From Microcoleus sp. FACHB-672 (GTDB lineage Bacteria; Cyanobacteriota; Cyanobacteriia; Cyanobacteriales; Oscillatoriaceae), in contig NZ_JACJOU010000021.1 in the NCBI RefSeq assembly GCF_014695725.1, positions 124,001-188,000 of the forward strand: a stretch of 64,000 nt of DNA. Reading direction: 5' to 3'. Shown in pieces: positions 54,463-63,802 of this stretch. Below the pieces are notes generated by a model. It worked only from the letters and a program-made list of their open reading frames with translations. It was not told the DNA's origin and ran no database searches. Each line of letters starts with the position of its first letter. The first letter of the stretch is position 1. The position numbers were made by a program, and so were the translations under genes.

Positions 54463-55356
54463 ATGTGGGATCAAATTGCCGCACATATCTCCGAAGTCAC
54501 CGTAGAAAAATTTCAAATAAAGAACAGGCGATCGGTCAGTGGCGGCTGTATCAATCAAGGGTATGCCATTTCATCAAATAATCGCACCTACTTTGTGAAA
54601 CTCAACCGCGCTACTGAGCTTGCCATGTTCGAGGCAGAAGCGCAGGGAGTGCAACAAATGTGGGATACCCAAACGATTCGTGTCCCGCGCCCAATTTGCT
54701 GGGGAACTGAAGGAGATTCTGCCTATTTAGTCTTAGAATGGCTGGATCTAGGAGGACGTGCCGAGGAACGCGCTTCGGAAGAAATGGGGCGCAAGCTAGC
54801 AGCAATGCACCGCTGGAGTCCTCCAGAAGGATATCCTGCTCATCCGACAAGCGGTGAGTTTGGTTGGGAAATTAATAATACAATTGGCTCAACAACGCAG
54901 ATTAATACGTGGACAGCAAACTGGGCAGAATTTTGGACAAAACACCGCATCGGCTGTCAATTAAAGCTAGGAAAACGTCGCGGCGGACAGTTTAGCCAGG
55001 GAGAGCGTTTATTAGAAGCCATTCCAGAATTACTTGCCGGCTATCAGCCGAAACCTTCCCTAGTCCACGGGGATTTATGGGGAGGAAATGCTTCTTGTAC
55101 TTCAGCAGGCGAGCCAGTAATATTTGACCCGGCAACCTATTTTGGTGATCGCGAAGTTGATATTGCAATGACCGAACTTTTCGGTGGCTTTTCTGCTGCA
55201 TTTTATCGAGGTTATAGCGAGGTTTGGCCGCTGGATGCCGGCTACTCCCAGAGAAAAACGCTTTATAACCTTTATCACGTTTTAAATCACTTTAATTTGT
55301 TCGGGGGCAGTTATGAATCCCAAGCAAATCGCATGATTCAGCAACTTCTTTCTTAG
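54463..55356 (+). CDS. Fructosamine/ketosamine-3-kinase family protein
   Basis: A 297-residue FN3K-like kinase. It has the ATP-binding Lys in YFVKLN, the aminoglycoside-phosphotransferase-like catalytic block LVHGDLWGGNAS and the metal-binding FDPATYFGDREVD. Family members phosphorylate sugars attached to protein amines and so reverse early glycation. Length is typical. The ATG at 54463 gives MWDQIAAHISE. It follows leuB on the same strand, separated by a repeat element. Confidence 0.92.
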   Translation: MWDQIAAHISEVTVEKFQIKNRRSVSGGCINQGYAISSNNRTYFVKLNRATELAMFEAEAQGVQQMWDTQTIRVPRPICWGTEGDSAYLVLEWLDLGGRAEERASEEMGRKLAAMHRWSPPEGYPAHPTSGEFGWEINNTIGSTTQINTWTANWAEFWTKHRIGCQLKLGKRRGGQFSQGERLLEAIPELLAGYQPKPSLVHGDLWGGNASCTSAGEPVIFDPATYFGDREVDIAMTELFGGFSAAFYRGYSEVWPLDAGYSQRKTLYNLYHVLNHFNLFGGSYESQANRMIQQLLS

Positions 55357-55590
55357 CGGCTTCACTAAAGTTTTAGTAAAAGCCAGGTATCCTATCTATA
55401 TCAGGGATAAACCTACCAGATAAAATATAGCTTTCAGCTATAAATTAGAAACAAGTTTTTAAGTTTTCTATCTGCCAAGGATCGTAGGCAGATATATAAA
55501 GTTACCCCACCCTAGCAGCCGGTGAAGGATGTTCTTTTGAAAACATCTGGGTATTCAACTCAAGTTCACAAGCAATTTATAGGTGCGTGA

Positions 55591-56499
55591 TTACTTCTTT
55601 TTATGCCCTGATTTCTTAAGCACTTTTTTCACAAGGTCGGGGATTTGAGAAGCACGTTGTGCCACCGGCACTTTTGCTTGCTTAAAAGCGGCCATTTTGC
55701 TTTCTGCGGTGCCAACATCCGCCCCTAAGTCCGCTAACCCGGCAGTAATAATTGCGCCGGCGTGCCCCAAGCGCCTGCCTTTGGGGGCGTGGTGGCCGGC
55801 TATATAAGCAATCACCGGCTTATCAATTGCCTCATCAATATACCGTGCGGCAGCTTCTTCACTTGCGCCGCCAATCTCCCCAACTAAAACAATCACCTCG
55901 GTTGCGTCATCTTCCTCTAAAATTTGCAACCATTGCTGGAAGGAAGAACCAACAATTGCATCGCCCCCAATGCCAACACAAGTAGATTGACCTAAACCGG
56001 ATCGGGTTAACTCGCGGGCAATTTCATAGGTCAGAGTGCCGCTGCGACTGATCAAACCGACAGGGCCAGGGATATAAAATTCACTGGGATGGGTTCCTAG
56101 CAGAACTTTTCCCGGTACGATCACACCCGGACAACTGGGGCCAATTACTAGCGTGTCGGTGGCTTCAGCTTTTGCTACTAAGCGAACCATATCTAGTGGT
56201 GGCACACCCTCGGTGATAATAATAATTTGTCGAATGCCGGCGGCGATCGCTTCTAAGGCGGCATCGAGTACCAAGTAAGCCGGCGCAAAAATCGCGGTGA
56301 TATCCACTGGGCCAACCACCGGCAGCGCCTGATCCACCATATCGAATACGGGAATGTCGTGCAGCGTTTGCCCTCCTTTGCCGGCGCTAACACCCGCAAC
56401 TACATTAGTGCCATAAGCCTTCATCAAAGCTGCATGAGTTGAACCCAGCGTTTGCGCGATGCCCTGTATCAAAACCTTACTGTCTGCTTTAAAACTCAT
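55591..56499 (-). CDS. sucD: Succinyl-CoA ligase (ADP-forming) alpha subunit
   Basis: A 302-residue SucD counted from the ATG at 56499, with CAGGAG upstream; the 28 codons before it are not conserved. The phosphohistidine lies in GHAGAIIT, and the CoA-binding N-terminal domain and IGPSCPGVI block are present. It interconverts succinyl-CoA and succinate with nucleotide phosphorylation. The sucC gene is 257 bases upstream on the same strand, a wide gap for this pair. Confidence 0.93.
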   Translation of the reverse strand: MSFKADSKVLIQGIAQTLGSTHAALMKAYGTNVVAGVSAGKGGQTLHDIPVFDMVDQALPVVGPVDITAIFAPAYLVLDAALEAIAAGIRQIIIITEGVPPLDMVRLVAKAEATDTLVIGPSCPGVIVPGKVLLGTHPSEFYIPGPVGLISRSGTLTYEIARELTRSGLGQSTCVGIGGDAIVGSSFQQWLQILEEDDATEVIVLVGEIGGASEEAAARYIDEAIDKPVIAYIAGHHAPKGRRLGHAGAIITAGLADLGADVGTAESKMAAFKQAKVPVAQRASQIPDLVKKVLKKSGHKKK

Positions 56500-56680
56500 A
56501 AAATCTCCTGCCAGCTTTTTTTTGTCTTTTGTTTTTTGTCCTATATTTGGTATCAGTAATTGCTGGCGCGTTGTTTTTTTCACGACCCGCTAACTCCTGA
56601 CTTTATGACAAATAACCGAACCATTCATCAACCTCGTACCAAAGTCTCCAACTGCCAATTTCTCTATCACCTCAACCATT

Positions 56681-56739
56681 TACACATCTGTATTTCTCTG
56701 TCTATACCTGTCGTTCAGGCTATTATCTGCGGTTAAAAA
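56681..56739. repeat. Partial member of the dispersed repeat family
   Basis: ACACATCTGTATTTCTCTGT, then TCTATACCTG and ATTATCTGCGGTTAAAA. The right half matches the right half of the element at 54350-54438, including TCTAT-CCT and ATTATCTG-G-TTA. It lies between sucC and sucD. Confidence 0.5.
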
Positions 56740-56756
56740 ATGCCTTTCGGAAAAAT

Positions 56757-57974
56757 CTAATACCCAACTACTGCTTTTGCTTTATCCACGGCTTTCGCCA
56801 CTGCCTCTTCCAAATCCTCAACCAAGGGCACTTTAATTGCAGACAAGCGCTGTTTAGCTGCAGAAAGATTGCCCCCAACAAGGCGGACAATAAAATGAAG
56901 CACACTGCGCGTCCGAGAAGAACTCTCTCGTCGTTTCAAATAAGTTTCAATCGCTACAGCCGTCTCCTCACACAGCGTCACACTGCCGAGAATATTGACG
57001 AGGACAACCTTCACATTTTTGTTTTGAGTCGCCAGTTCCAGGGCTTGTTCTAAGTATTCGTTCCAGCCTTCAACCTCTTTCGGAAGTGGGTTTCCAGGAA
57101 TTGAATCATAGGAGGCTACCCCCCAACCGGCCTCATTAGATAGGGGCGAAATATTGAGAAAATTCGCTGGCTGGCCGCCGGTAAAGCAGACTAAATCTAA
57201 AGTGGCCATTGTCAAACCGGCCCCATTGCAAATAATGGCAATATTTCCATCTAGCTGAACAAAATTCTGGTTTGCGAGTGCCGGTGGGATTTCCTCGTCT
57301 TTGGCGCGTTTAGACATTTTGGACGCAAGCGTAGCCAGTTCCGGATGACGCCCCAAAGCTTCATCGTTGGCACTCACTTTGCCATCCAGTGCCATGACTT
57401 GGCCGGTGGCACTAATGCCAAGGGGATTAATTTCCACTAAATCCAAGTCTTTTTGAATAAACAACTGGTACATTTTCTGGACAATGCCGCTAACTGATTC
57501 AATCAGTTCGCCCTGCAATCCCATCTTCAAAGCCAAACGCCGAGCGTAGAATGGGGAAAATTCCTCATCCACGCTAACCAGCTGGATGTATTCGAGGGTT
57601 GCTTCGGCATCAATGCCTCCCTTAATAGAACCCAAAAGCACAGGCCGGCGGGCGGCGCGATCAAGAATGACTGCCAGATAAAATTCTTGGTCAGCGTCGT
57701 ATTTTGACTCTGCCAGAACGACTTGCGGATATTCTCCCATGATGGGCAAATGAAAGATTGCCTGGGCAGCAGCGACAGCATCAATGGTGTTTTCTACAAA
57801 CTTGACCCCGCCAGCTTTACCGCGTCCGCCGACGCGAACTTGAGATTTGAGCGCAATTGGATAGGGAATTCTTAATCCCTTAAGATCGCTGGGATGGTCA
57901 ATGCGTTGCGAGGGCAAAACGGGAATGCCCATTTCACGAAATAATTCTTTGGCTTGGTATTCTAGCAAGTCCAT
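56757..57974 (-). CDS. sucC: Succinyl-CoA ligase (ADP-forming) beta subunit
   Basis: A 405-residue SucC counted from the ATG at 57974 (MDLLEYQAKELFREMG), the family start, though no strong ribosome site precedes it; a further 12 codons upstream are open. ATP-grasp features include KSQVRVGGRGKAGGV and EINPLG. The C-terminal ligase domain has NGAGLTMATLD and NILGSVTLCEE, diverged from the usual NIFGGI. Presence of sucCD indicates a succinyl-CoA step in this organism's TCA-related metabolism. Confidence 0.93.
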   Translation of the reverse strand: MDLLEYQAKELFREMGIPVLPSQRIDHPSDLKGLRIPYPIALKSQVRVGGRGKAGGVKFVENTIDAVAAAQAIFHLPIMGEYPQVVLAESKYDADQEFYLAVILDRAARRPVLLGSIKGGIDAEATLEYIQLVSVDEEFSPFYARRLALKMGLQGELIESVSGIVQKMYQLFIQKDLDLVEINPLGISATGQVMALDGKVSANDEALGRHPELATLASKMSKRAKDEEIPPALANQNFVQLDGNIAIICNGAGLTMATLDLVCFTGGQPANFLNISPLSNEAGWGVASYDSIPGNPLPKEVEGWNEYLEQALELATQNKNVKVVLVNILGSVTLCEETAVAIETYLKRRESSSRTRSVLHFIVRLVGGNLSAAKQRLSAIKVPLVEDLEEAVAKAVDKAKAVVGY

Positions 57975-58177
57975 ATTAACTATCAGTTTAGTGTAAGGTG
58001 ATACCGGCATGGCCGTGCCACGCCCTTCCTTGAGTTCGGAATCAAGGATGAAAGATCAAGGATAAAATTGCCATCCAAAAATTGCGGTGACTTCCCACCA
58101 CAAAAACCCGATGTCCAGTGTTCTAAGCAATAAGTCATAAATTAGATGCGCCATCCCCTATTAACCATCACCCATTC

Positions 58178-58765
58178 CTAATTCGCACTTTTGCCACATT
58201 TGTGACGGTATTGGGGAAGCAATTCTACCCTTTCATTTGCCACATTTAAAAAATTAGAATTTACCGACTCCGGTTCAATAATGCTGACAGAGAGATTGAC
58301 CTGGGCCAGTTGGATTCTCAAGGCGTTACTTAGTCTTGCTAGGGCAATTTTAAAAGCGTAGTCAACTCCCGCTAAGGGAAAAGCGAGCCGTCTCCAGAAA
58401 AATCGCATCACCGGCATTAACGCCCCGATCCCGACAATCTGCCGGCAGAACTCGGATATGCAAATGTGCTTGACTAGCGTTATCGGCCTGTAGCCGGCGC
58501 TACTAGCTGTCCTAAAATGGCTCATCGTTTCTTCCGCCAAGGCTTCTACTCGTTTGATGCTGATGATCTCGCTGGCAGCCCAAAGCATGCCGGCACCGGC
58601 TCCGTGACAGAGGACGGTTGCCAGAGCGAGCGGTTGGCGGCAAGGTAGCACGAAGGGGATGCGGAGGAATCGTTGGGCGAACAGCTGGGCGAGTGCTGCG
58701 CCAATTCCAGAAGATGTGCCGGTCATCAAAACCACTTGTTCATCTAGTGGAATGCTAGGAGACAT
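58178..58765 (-). pseudogene. Decayed short-chain dehydrogenase/reductase
   Basis: A 195-codon frame from the ATG at 58765. The N-terminal cofactor motif TGTSSGIG (residues 15-22) is intact, and the C-terminal parts FPLAGVDYAFK and VNLSVSIIEPE are SDR-like. However, the NNAG motif and the catalytic Ser region are gone, and the YxxxK signature is damaged (Asp at the Tyr position). The total length is about 70 residues below the family norm. It is probably inactive, though a folded remnant cannot be excluded. Confidence 0.7.
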
Positions 58766-59210
58766 TATGAATGCTTGAACACCTAAAATTACGGGGGATT
58801 CTACTACCATATCAGGGTTGACCCTTACAATAGCGTGCTATTTGAACCGACTGTGGCGCTCATTCACGATATATCTGTTTCCGTGGGTGTTGTCGGTGAG
58901 AAGGTGTTCGCCCCACGCCAGTTTAAAATCTCAAATATACCGGCCTCGACGTTAGCAAAAATCATAACTTTTACACAGTTATGTGCTATAATTATCACCG
59001 ATTTAAATAGCGCGACCCAAATCATTGCGAAGTGCTAAAAGTTAATTGTTAAGTTTTTTATCGCAGCGTTGGGCGCCAGCGAAGAGACAAAAGGCAAGTA
59101 AGGCCAGAGCCAAGTATAGTGAATGATGTATTTGAGTAACGGCTCAGCCAAGCCAAATTATGGTAAAACCTGCTTCAGTCGTTAAATAACAAAACAGGTG
59201 GAATGGCCCT
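58766..59210. other. Divergent intergenic region, no gene seen
   Basis: Between the decayed SDR and the second repeat protein. A 67-codon plus-strand frame has no ribosome site and no family features. Nothing else is recognised. Confidence 0.45.
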
Positions 59211-61049
59211 ATGACAACAGCAGTACGGCAGGGTGACTTACAAATTCTAGGACAGCTGTTAGAAGAACGCTTGCAGTTGAAATTCTTCTCAAATGGCCCA
59301 CTTCGAGTACAGTGCAGTCGCCAAGCAGAAACTTTAACGGTTGTGAGCCAGCACCCAGATGTGGTGGTACCCGATCCGCAACAGGTATTCAACACTTTAG
59401 AACAAGCTATTAGAGGCTTGCAGCCTGAATTGACGAACAAGGTACAGCTATACCTGCGACGGGCGAGTAACAAACAGCCTTATGCGTCCCACGCCTTTAT
59501 GATGAAGCCGCAGACCGGCTCGGCTGTAGAGCAAGAGTCAACGGCAACGCGGCTACAGGAGGCGGCACGGGTGGGAAGCCGGGTTGAAAAGCCAGCAAAC
59601 AAGGCCGGTGTAGCTGAGATCGAAGATATCTGGAATTTACCGGAGGGTTGGGAGTTCTCAGAACCGGCCATCAAAGCGGAACCAGCAAGTGAGTCCTCGG
59701 AAACCCCGGTATCCGAACAGCAGAACCCGCCGAAACCTGCGCCCGCAAAGCCTTCATCAGCCAGCCACAGCCTGCCGATGCTGCTGGCCGGTACGGGAGT
59801 GGCGCTGTTCCTGCTAGGTGCCATTGTTTACCCCCTGAGCCGTCCCTGTGTGCTCGGTACGTGTCAGGAGATGAAAACAGCGAAGCAGCTGAGCGGGGAA
59901 GCGGCAAAAACCCTAGAGCAGGCAAAATCTGTCACTGCGCCGGCGGAAGCCCAAAATCAACTTGCTAAGGCAAGAGGGCTGTTGAGAACGATTCCTTTCT
60001 GGTCTTTTTATTACCATGAAGCGCAGGAATTGTTAGATACCTATAAAATGCAGTCTGAGCGACTGGATGACATTATAGAGATCCAAAAGAAGGCAACAAC
60101 GGCAGCGCAAAAAAGCCAAAATCCCCCGCATCCGGTGAAAACTTGGCTAGAAATTCAGTCGCTTTGGCGAGAAGCGATCGCTCAGATCGAACAAATTCCT
60201 GAAGACAGTCAGGTTTACCCCTGGCGAGAGCGCAAATTAAAAGAGTATCGCGCTAATTTAGCGGTGATCAACCAACGAGTGAAGGCAGAGCAACAGGCTG
60301 CGAGTAAGCTGAGAGCCGGCAAGAGTGCGGCTCAAATTGCCGAAGCGCGCCAAGGTGTGGCCCAGTCGTTGGAAAGTTGGCAGCAGGTTTACTCCACTTG
60401 GCAAACAGCAATTCAGGTGGTGCAGCAAGTTCCGAAGGGAACTGTGGCGCATCAGGAAACACAGCCCCTGTTAGATAGCTACCGGGTACAACTAGCACAG
60501 GCGCAGGAACGCAAAACCAGCGAGGAAATCTCGGCGTCTTCTTACAATCAAGCGCTGCGTTATGCTGGAAGCGCGAAAATTGCTGAACAGAGAAATCAGT
60601 GGTCGCAAGCGGTGGCTTATTGGCGTCAAGCTTTGGCTAACACCCAGCAGGTACCGAATGGAACAAATTACTACAATCAGGCTCTACCACTGCGCGAGTC
60701 TTACAGCAATGCCCTACAGGAGGCGCAAGTCAAACTCCAATCCGCCGTTGCTTTACAAAAAGCCCGTGCGGATTTAAGAAAGACGTGTAGCGGTAAACCG
60801 AAAATCTGCGATTACACAGTCACCAACGACATGATGACTGTTTACATTACGCCAGAATACCAAAAAACTGTCAGGCAGACGGCAATTACAGCAGATCGTA
60901 AGAAGGACAACAAGAGCCGGCGAAGTGTGAGCAATCATATTAAAACGTTACAAACTGCTTTGGAAGCTATTAGCAACAACGCAAGCATTCCCATTCAGGT
61001 ATACGACCCTACCGGCTCTCAAATTGGCGCTCACAATCCACGCGGATAA
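59211..61049 (+). CDS. Membrane-anchored coiled-coil repeat protein
   Basis: A 612-residue protein. Residues 1-95 form a small folded domain (DLQILGQLLEERLQL). An acidic Pro-rich linker (100-185) leads to one transmembrane helix (188-209), followed by a short Cys pair (CVLGTC, 213-218) and long helical repeats with recurring QQVP and W residues. The C-terminal domain (about 530-612) contains ICDYTVTNDMMTVYITPEY. The layout mirrors the 759-residue protein at 36761-39040. The ATG start has GTGGAATGG upstream. Function unknown; a scaffold at the membrane is likely. Confidence 0.75.
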   Translation: MTTAVRQGDLQILGQLLEERLQLKFFSNGPLRVQCSRQAETLTVVSQHPDVVVPDPQQVFNTLEQAIRGLQPELTNKVQLYLRRASNKQPYASHAFMMKPQTGSAVEQESTATRLQEAARVGSRVEKPANKAGVAEIEDIWNLPEGWEFSEPAIKAEPASESSETPVSEQQNPPKPAPAKPSSASHSLPMLLAGTGVALFLLGAIVYPLSRPCVLGTCQEMKTAKQLSGEAAKTLEQAKSVTAPAEAQNQLAKARGLLRTIPFWSFYYHEAQELLDTYKMQSERLDDIIEIQKKATTAAQKSQNPPHPVKTWLEIQSLWREAIAQIEQIPEDSQVYPWRERKLKEYRANLAVINQRVKAEQQAASKLRAGKSAAQIAEARQGVAQSLESWQQVYSTWQTAIQVVQQVPKGTVAHQETQPLLDSYRVQLAQAQERKTSEEISASSYNQALRYAGSAKIAEQRNQWSQAVAYWRQALANTQQVPNGTNYYNQALPLRESYSNALQEAQVKLQSAVALQKARADLRKTCSGKPKICDYTVTNDMMTVYITPEYQKTVRQTAITADRKKDNKSRRSVSNHIKTLQTALEAISNNASIPIQVYDPTGSQIGAHNPRG

Positions 61050-61125
61050 AGTGAGATGTGGAAATGGGGCATGGGGCATTATTAAGGAAGAATTTTCCTT
61101 CGCTCTTATGCTCCTGCTTCCTCTA

Positions 61126-61902
61126 TTAAAACTTTTGTAATTGAGCGGCTTGATTAAAAAACTGCCGGCACAATCCTTGGGTGACGAGGAGGGTGGTTGT
61201 TATAGTTGTGAGCGCCAGCATGAACATAATCAGCATTTGATAGGCTGCGGCATCAATCGGTCTGACCCCACTGAGTAATTGGCCTGTGATAATTCCTGGC
61301 AGTGTGACTACGCCGACAACCATCATGGTGTTGATGGTGGGAATCATGCCGGCTTTGATCGCTTCTTTACGATAAGATGCGACGGCGTGTTGTGGAGTAG
61401 CTCCCAAAGATAGGTGGGTTTCAATTTCTAGTTGGCTGCTATTAATGCTGCTGACAAGACGTTCGCCGGCAATTGCAGCACCGTTCATGGCGTTTCCCAA
61501 TACTATGCCGGCCAATGGGATGATATATTGCGGTTCGTACCAAGTTGCCGGTCGAATTATTAATAAGTTTGTATAAGCTAAGGTAAGGGCACTACTAACT
61601 AGAATTGACCCCCACACAACTAGCAACACTTGGGGAATTTTCTTGCTAATGCGGTTACGGGCAACAATAGAGGCAATCGTCAGCATCGCGATAACGACTG
61701 CCAGCACAACCCAAGGATTATTTAACGCGAATACGGCTTCTAAGAAATAGCCAACCACTAGCAGTTGCACGGCGGTGCGCCCTGTTGCCAGGGTTAATTG
61801 CCCTTCTAATCCTATTTTTTGCCATGCTGACAAGCCAATAGCAATTGCCATTAAACCTAGCGCCCAAACTAAATCTGCTATTTCTAATCGAATTAAATCC
61901 AC
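61126..61902 (-). CDS. FetB/UPF0014-type ABC permease
   Basis: A 258-residue membrane protein with about seven hydrophobic helices. The blocks PLAGIVLGNAMNG and LSLGATPQHAV, and MMVVGVVTLPGIITGQLLSG, are the UPF0014 (YbbM/FetB) signature. E. coli FetAB is linked to iron export and peroxide resistance. No FetA ATPase gene lies next to it, so the ATPase must be elsewhere or the protein works differently here. Start at ATG 61902. Confidence 0.9.
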   Translation of the reverse strand: MDLIRLEIADLVWALGLMAIAIGLSAWQKIGLEGQLTLATGRTAVQLLVVGYFLEAVFALNNPWVVLAVVIAMLTIASIVARNRISKKIPQVLLVVWGSILVSSALTLAYTNLLIIRPATWYEPQYIIPLAGIVLGNAMNGAAIAGERLVSSINSSQLEIETHLSLGATPQHAVASYRKEAIKAGMIPTINTMMVVGVVTLPGIITGQLLSGVRPIDAAAYQMLIMFMLALTTITTTLLVTQGLCRQFFNQAAQLQKF

Positions 61903-62078
61903 AATTGCTCCCTAATAAATAATATAAAGTTTGCTCCCACAAAATAGTTTAAGCTGATGGGTATTAAATTTGCAGTGATTAATGTAGGGGAGAAAGATAA
62001 TTTTTTTTGTTTGCTACAAAAATCGGTAAGTTATAGGCTAATTAAATTACTTTGAGCCACTGGTTGTCTGATAAAGCA

Positions 62079-62113
62079 AAAGGCAAAAGAGTGAATAGTT
62101 CTCTTTTGCCTTT
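62079..62113 (-). terminator. Intrinsic terminator of the QueD-like gene
   Basis: AAAGGCAAAAGAG (62079-62091) and CTCTTTTGCCTTT (62101-62113) form a perfect 13-bp stem with a 9-base loop. On the minus strand it is followed by TGCTTTAT. It sits 35 bases after the stop of the 6-carboxytetrahydropterin synthase gene. Confidence 0.75.
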
Positions 62114-62148
62114 GAAGTTTTTAGGGTTCACATTTTTACTAAGTGAAC

Positions 62149-63021
62149 TTACACCGGCATCAAAACCGACTCGTTTTTTTGATTGCTAGCATCAGCCGGT
62201 TCTAAGTCGGCGGCGTAGATTTCACAAGAATTATTTGGGCTTTCAATCAGCTTCACTTTATGCAGTTGAGCACCCATATCGCGGATCGGTTGCTTGAGTA
62301 GGTTGGCGATGTGGGCGGCAATATTTTCAGCAGTGGGAACGACTTCGGCAAAGTAAGGAATATCTTTATTTAAGAAGGTGTGATCGAACGGTTCCACCAC
62401 ATGATCTTCGATGGCTTTTTGTAAAGCAACTAATTCAACAATCATGCCGGTGCGCGGGTCAATTTCTCCTTTAACTGTCACTTCTAAATGGTAGTTATGA
62501 CCGTGGCCGTTGGGACGAGCGCACTTACCATATATCTCACAGTTATCTTCATAACTGAGATCGGGACGGGCGAGGCGGTGAGCAGCACTAAAGTGAGTAG
62601 CAATTGTGAGATAAGCTTCCATTCCGTTTCCTAGATAGTCGGCCCAAAGTTGAGGGTGTTCAAATAGCTGAATGCGGATAAGGGGCAAGTGATCGGCAAG
62701 CCGATGCCAAATTACCCGCGCGATGTTTTCCGTTGTGGGTAGAGTTTGCTGAAATTCTGGCCAAGCGTCGTTGAGATAGGAAAAGTCAAGCTGGCTAGTG
62801 ACTTCTTTCTTGATAACGTGTTTGACGTCAGATAAGTTAAGTACCATGCCATATTCATCGAGTTCGCCGGCCATAGAGACAAACAAGACGTAGTTATGAC
62901 CGTGTCCGGGAGTGCGGGTACATACGTCAAACCGCTGCCAATTTTCCGCTTCGCTTAATTCTGGCAGCCAGTATCGGTGGCTTGCTGAAAACTGAGCTTT
63001 GCGATTAATGATGCATTTCAT
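62149..63021 (-). CDS. Two-domain 6-carboxytetrahydropterin synthase-like protein
   Basis: A 290-residue protein with two fused QueD/PTPS domains. Domain 2 (about 137-275) is complete: zinc His148, His173 and His175 (GHGHNY), Cys167, and the Asp213-His214 pair in FDHTFLN. Domain 1 (about 1-125) keeps His15, His40, His42 and Cys34, but LDF replaces LDH (Phe80), so its catalytic His is missing. QueD converts dihydroneopterin triphosphate to 6-carboxytetrahydropterin in queuosine and deazapurine synthesis. The single domain is normally about 120-140 residues. A similar fusion may be common in cyanobacteria; I cannot confirm. Confidence 0.88.
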   Translation of the reverse strand: MKCIINRKAQFSASHRYWLPELSEAENWQRFDVCTRTPGHGHNYVLFVSMAGELDEYGMVLNLSDVKHVIKKEVTSQLDFSYLNDAWPEFQQTLPTTENIARVIWHRLADHLPLIRIQLFEHPQLWADYLGNGMEAYLTIATHFSAAHRLARPDLSYEDNCEIYGKCARPNGHGHNYHLEVTVKGEIDPRTGMIVELVALQKAIEDHVVEPFDHTFLNKDIPYFAEVVPTAENIAAHIANLLKQPIRDMGAQLHKVKLIESPNNSCEIYAADLEPADASNQKNESVLMPV

Positions 63022-63095
63022 TAGTAAATGTAAAGTTAAGTAAACCTACGCTAATTCCAGCATAAACCAAATCCCAAATCTGGGCATTGGGATGA

Positions 63096-63788
63096 TTAAA
63101 TATCTCGAATAGCGACTTGAGCTTCTCGGCGCAAGCCGGCGGCAATTCGGAAAAGTTCTTGACCTGTGTGCAGGTAGTAGTCATCGTAGTTGAGGGTGAA
63201 GAACTCTAACTCGTCGATGCCATCCCCCACTTGATTAAGGCAGTAGTAGAGATGAGCAGCGACACCAGCAACCGGCGCTGGATTGGGCATCGAGCGAAAA
63301 CACTGCTGAGCTTGGTTAAGGAACTCGCGGCAGGTGTTTAAGTAAGTTTGAAAGGCTTCTAAGAGTTCATCGTCAAAGGGATCGGCGGATAGCTTGTCGA
63401 TTTGAGCTGTTAAGGGATTGAGAATGCGAGCGAGCATTTGATTGACCGGCTTATAAACTTGAGTCAGCCATTGCTGGAGTTGCTCGTCGGTATCGTGTCC
63501 TGTTTGCCGCTGCCGGGATTGAGTTTGGGTGGATGCCGTGCGCCCTTGCCGGCTGCTGGGGGCTGTTGTTGAGTGCTTGTGCATCTGCCGATCGTAAGAC
63601 TGCCGACGCTGAGTGTCCCCCAAAATTTCGTAGGCGGCGTTAAGGCGAACAATCTCTTCGTGACCGGCTGTTTCAGAATTACTGTCTGGATGAAAAAGTT
63701 TCACCAAACGCCGATAAGCTTGCTTGATCTCCGATTGAGTTGCCTTTGAGCTTACCTGAAGGGTCTCATAGTGGTTGGAATGTGCCAT
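63096..63788 (-). CDS. J-domain (DnaJ-like) protein
   Basis: A 230-residue protein. The J domain (about 5-68) has HPD at 33-35 and the flanking YRRLVKLFHPD and NAAYEILGD helices. A Ser/Gln/Arg-rich linker (72-100) follows, and then a helical C-terminal domain without zinc-finger or G/F regions. It is therefore a type III J protein that recruits an Hsp70 (DnaK) to a specific client. Client unknown. The ATG lies at 63788. Confidence 0.9.
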   Translation of the reverse strand: MAHSNHYETLQVSSKATQSEIKQAYRRLVKLFHPDSNSETAGHEEIVRLNAAYEILGDTQRRQSYDRQMHKHSTTAPSSRQGRTASTQTQSRQRQTGHDTDEQLQQWLTQVYKPVNQMLARILNPLTAQIDKLSADPFDDELLEAFQTYLNTCREFLNQAQQCFRSMPNPAPVAGVAAHLYYCLNQVGDGIDELEFFTLNYDDYYLHTGQELFRIAAGLRREAQVAIRDI

Positions 63789-63802
63789 AAAACTAATTGA
63801 GT

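Noticed and set aside
58835-59038. 67-codon plus-strand ORF between the decayed SDR and the repeat protein
   Set aside because: No ribosome site and no recognisable domain; composition like the surrounding intergenic DNA.
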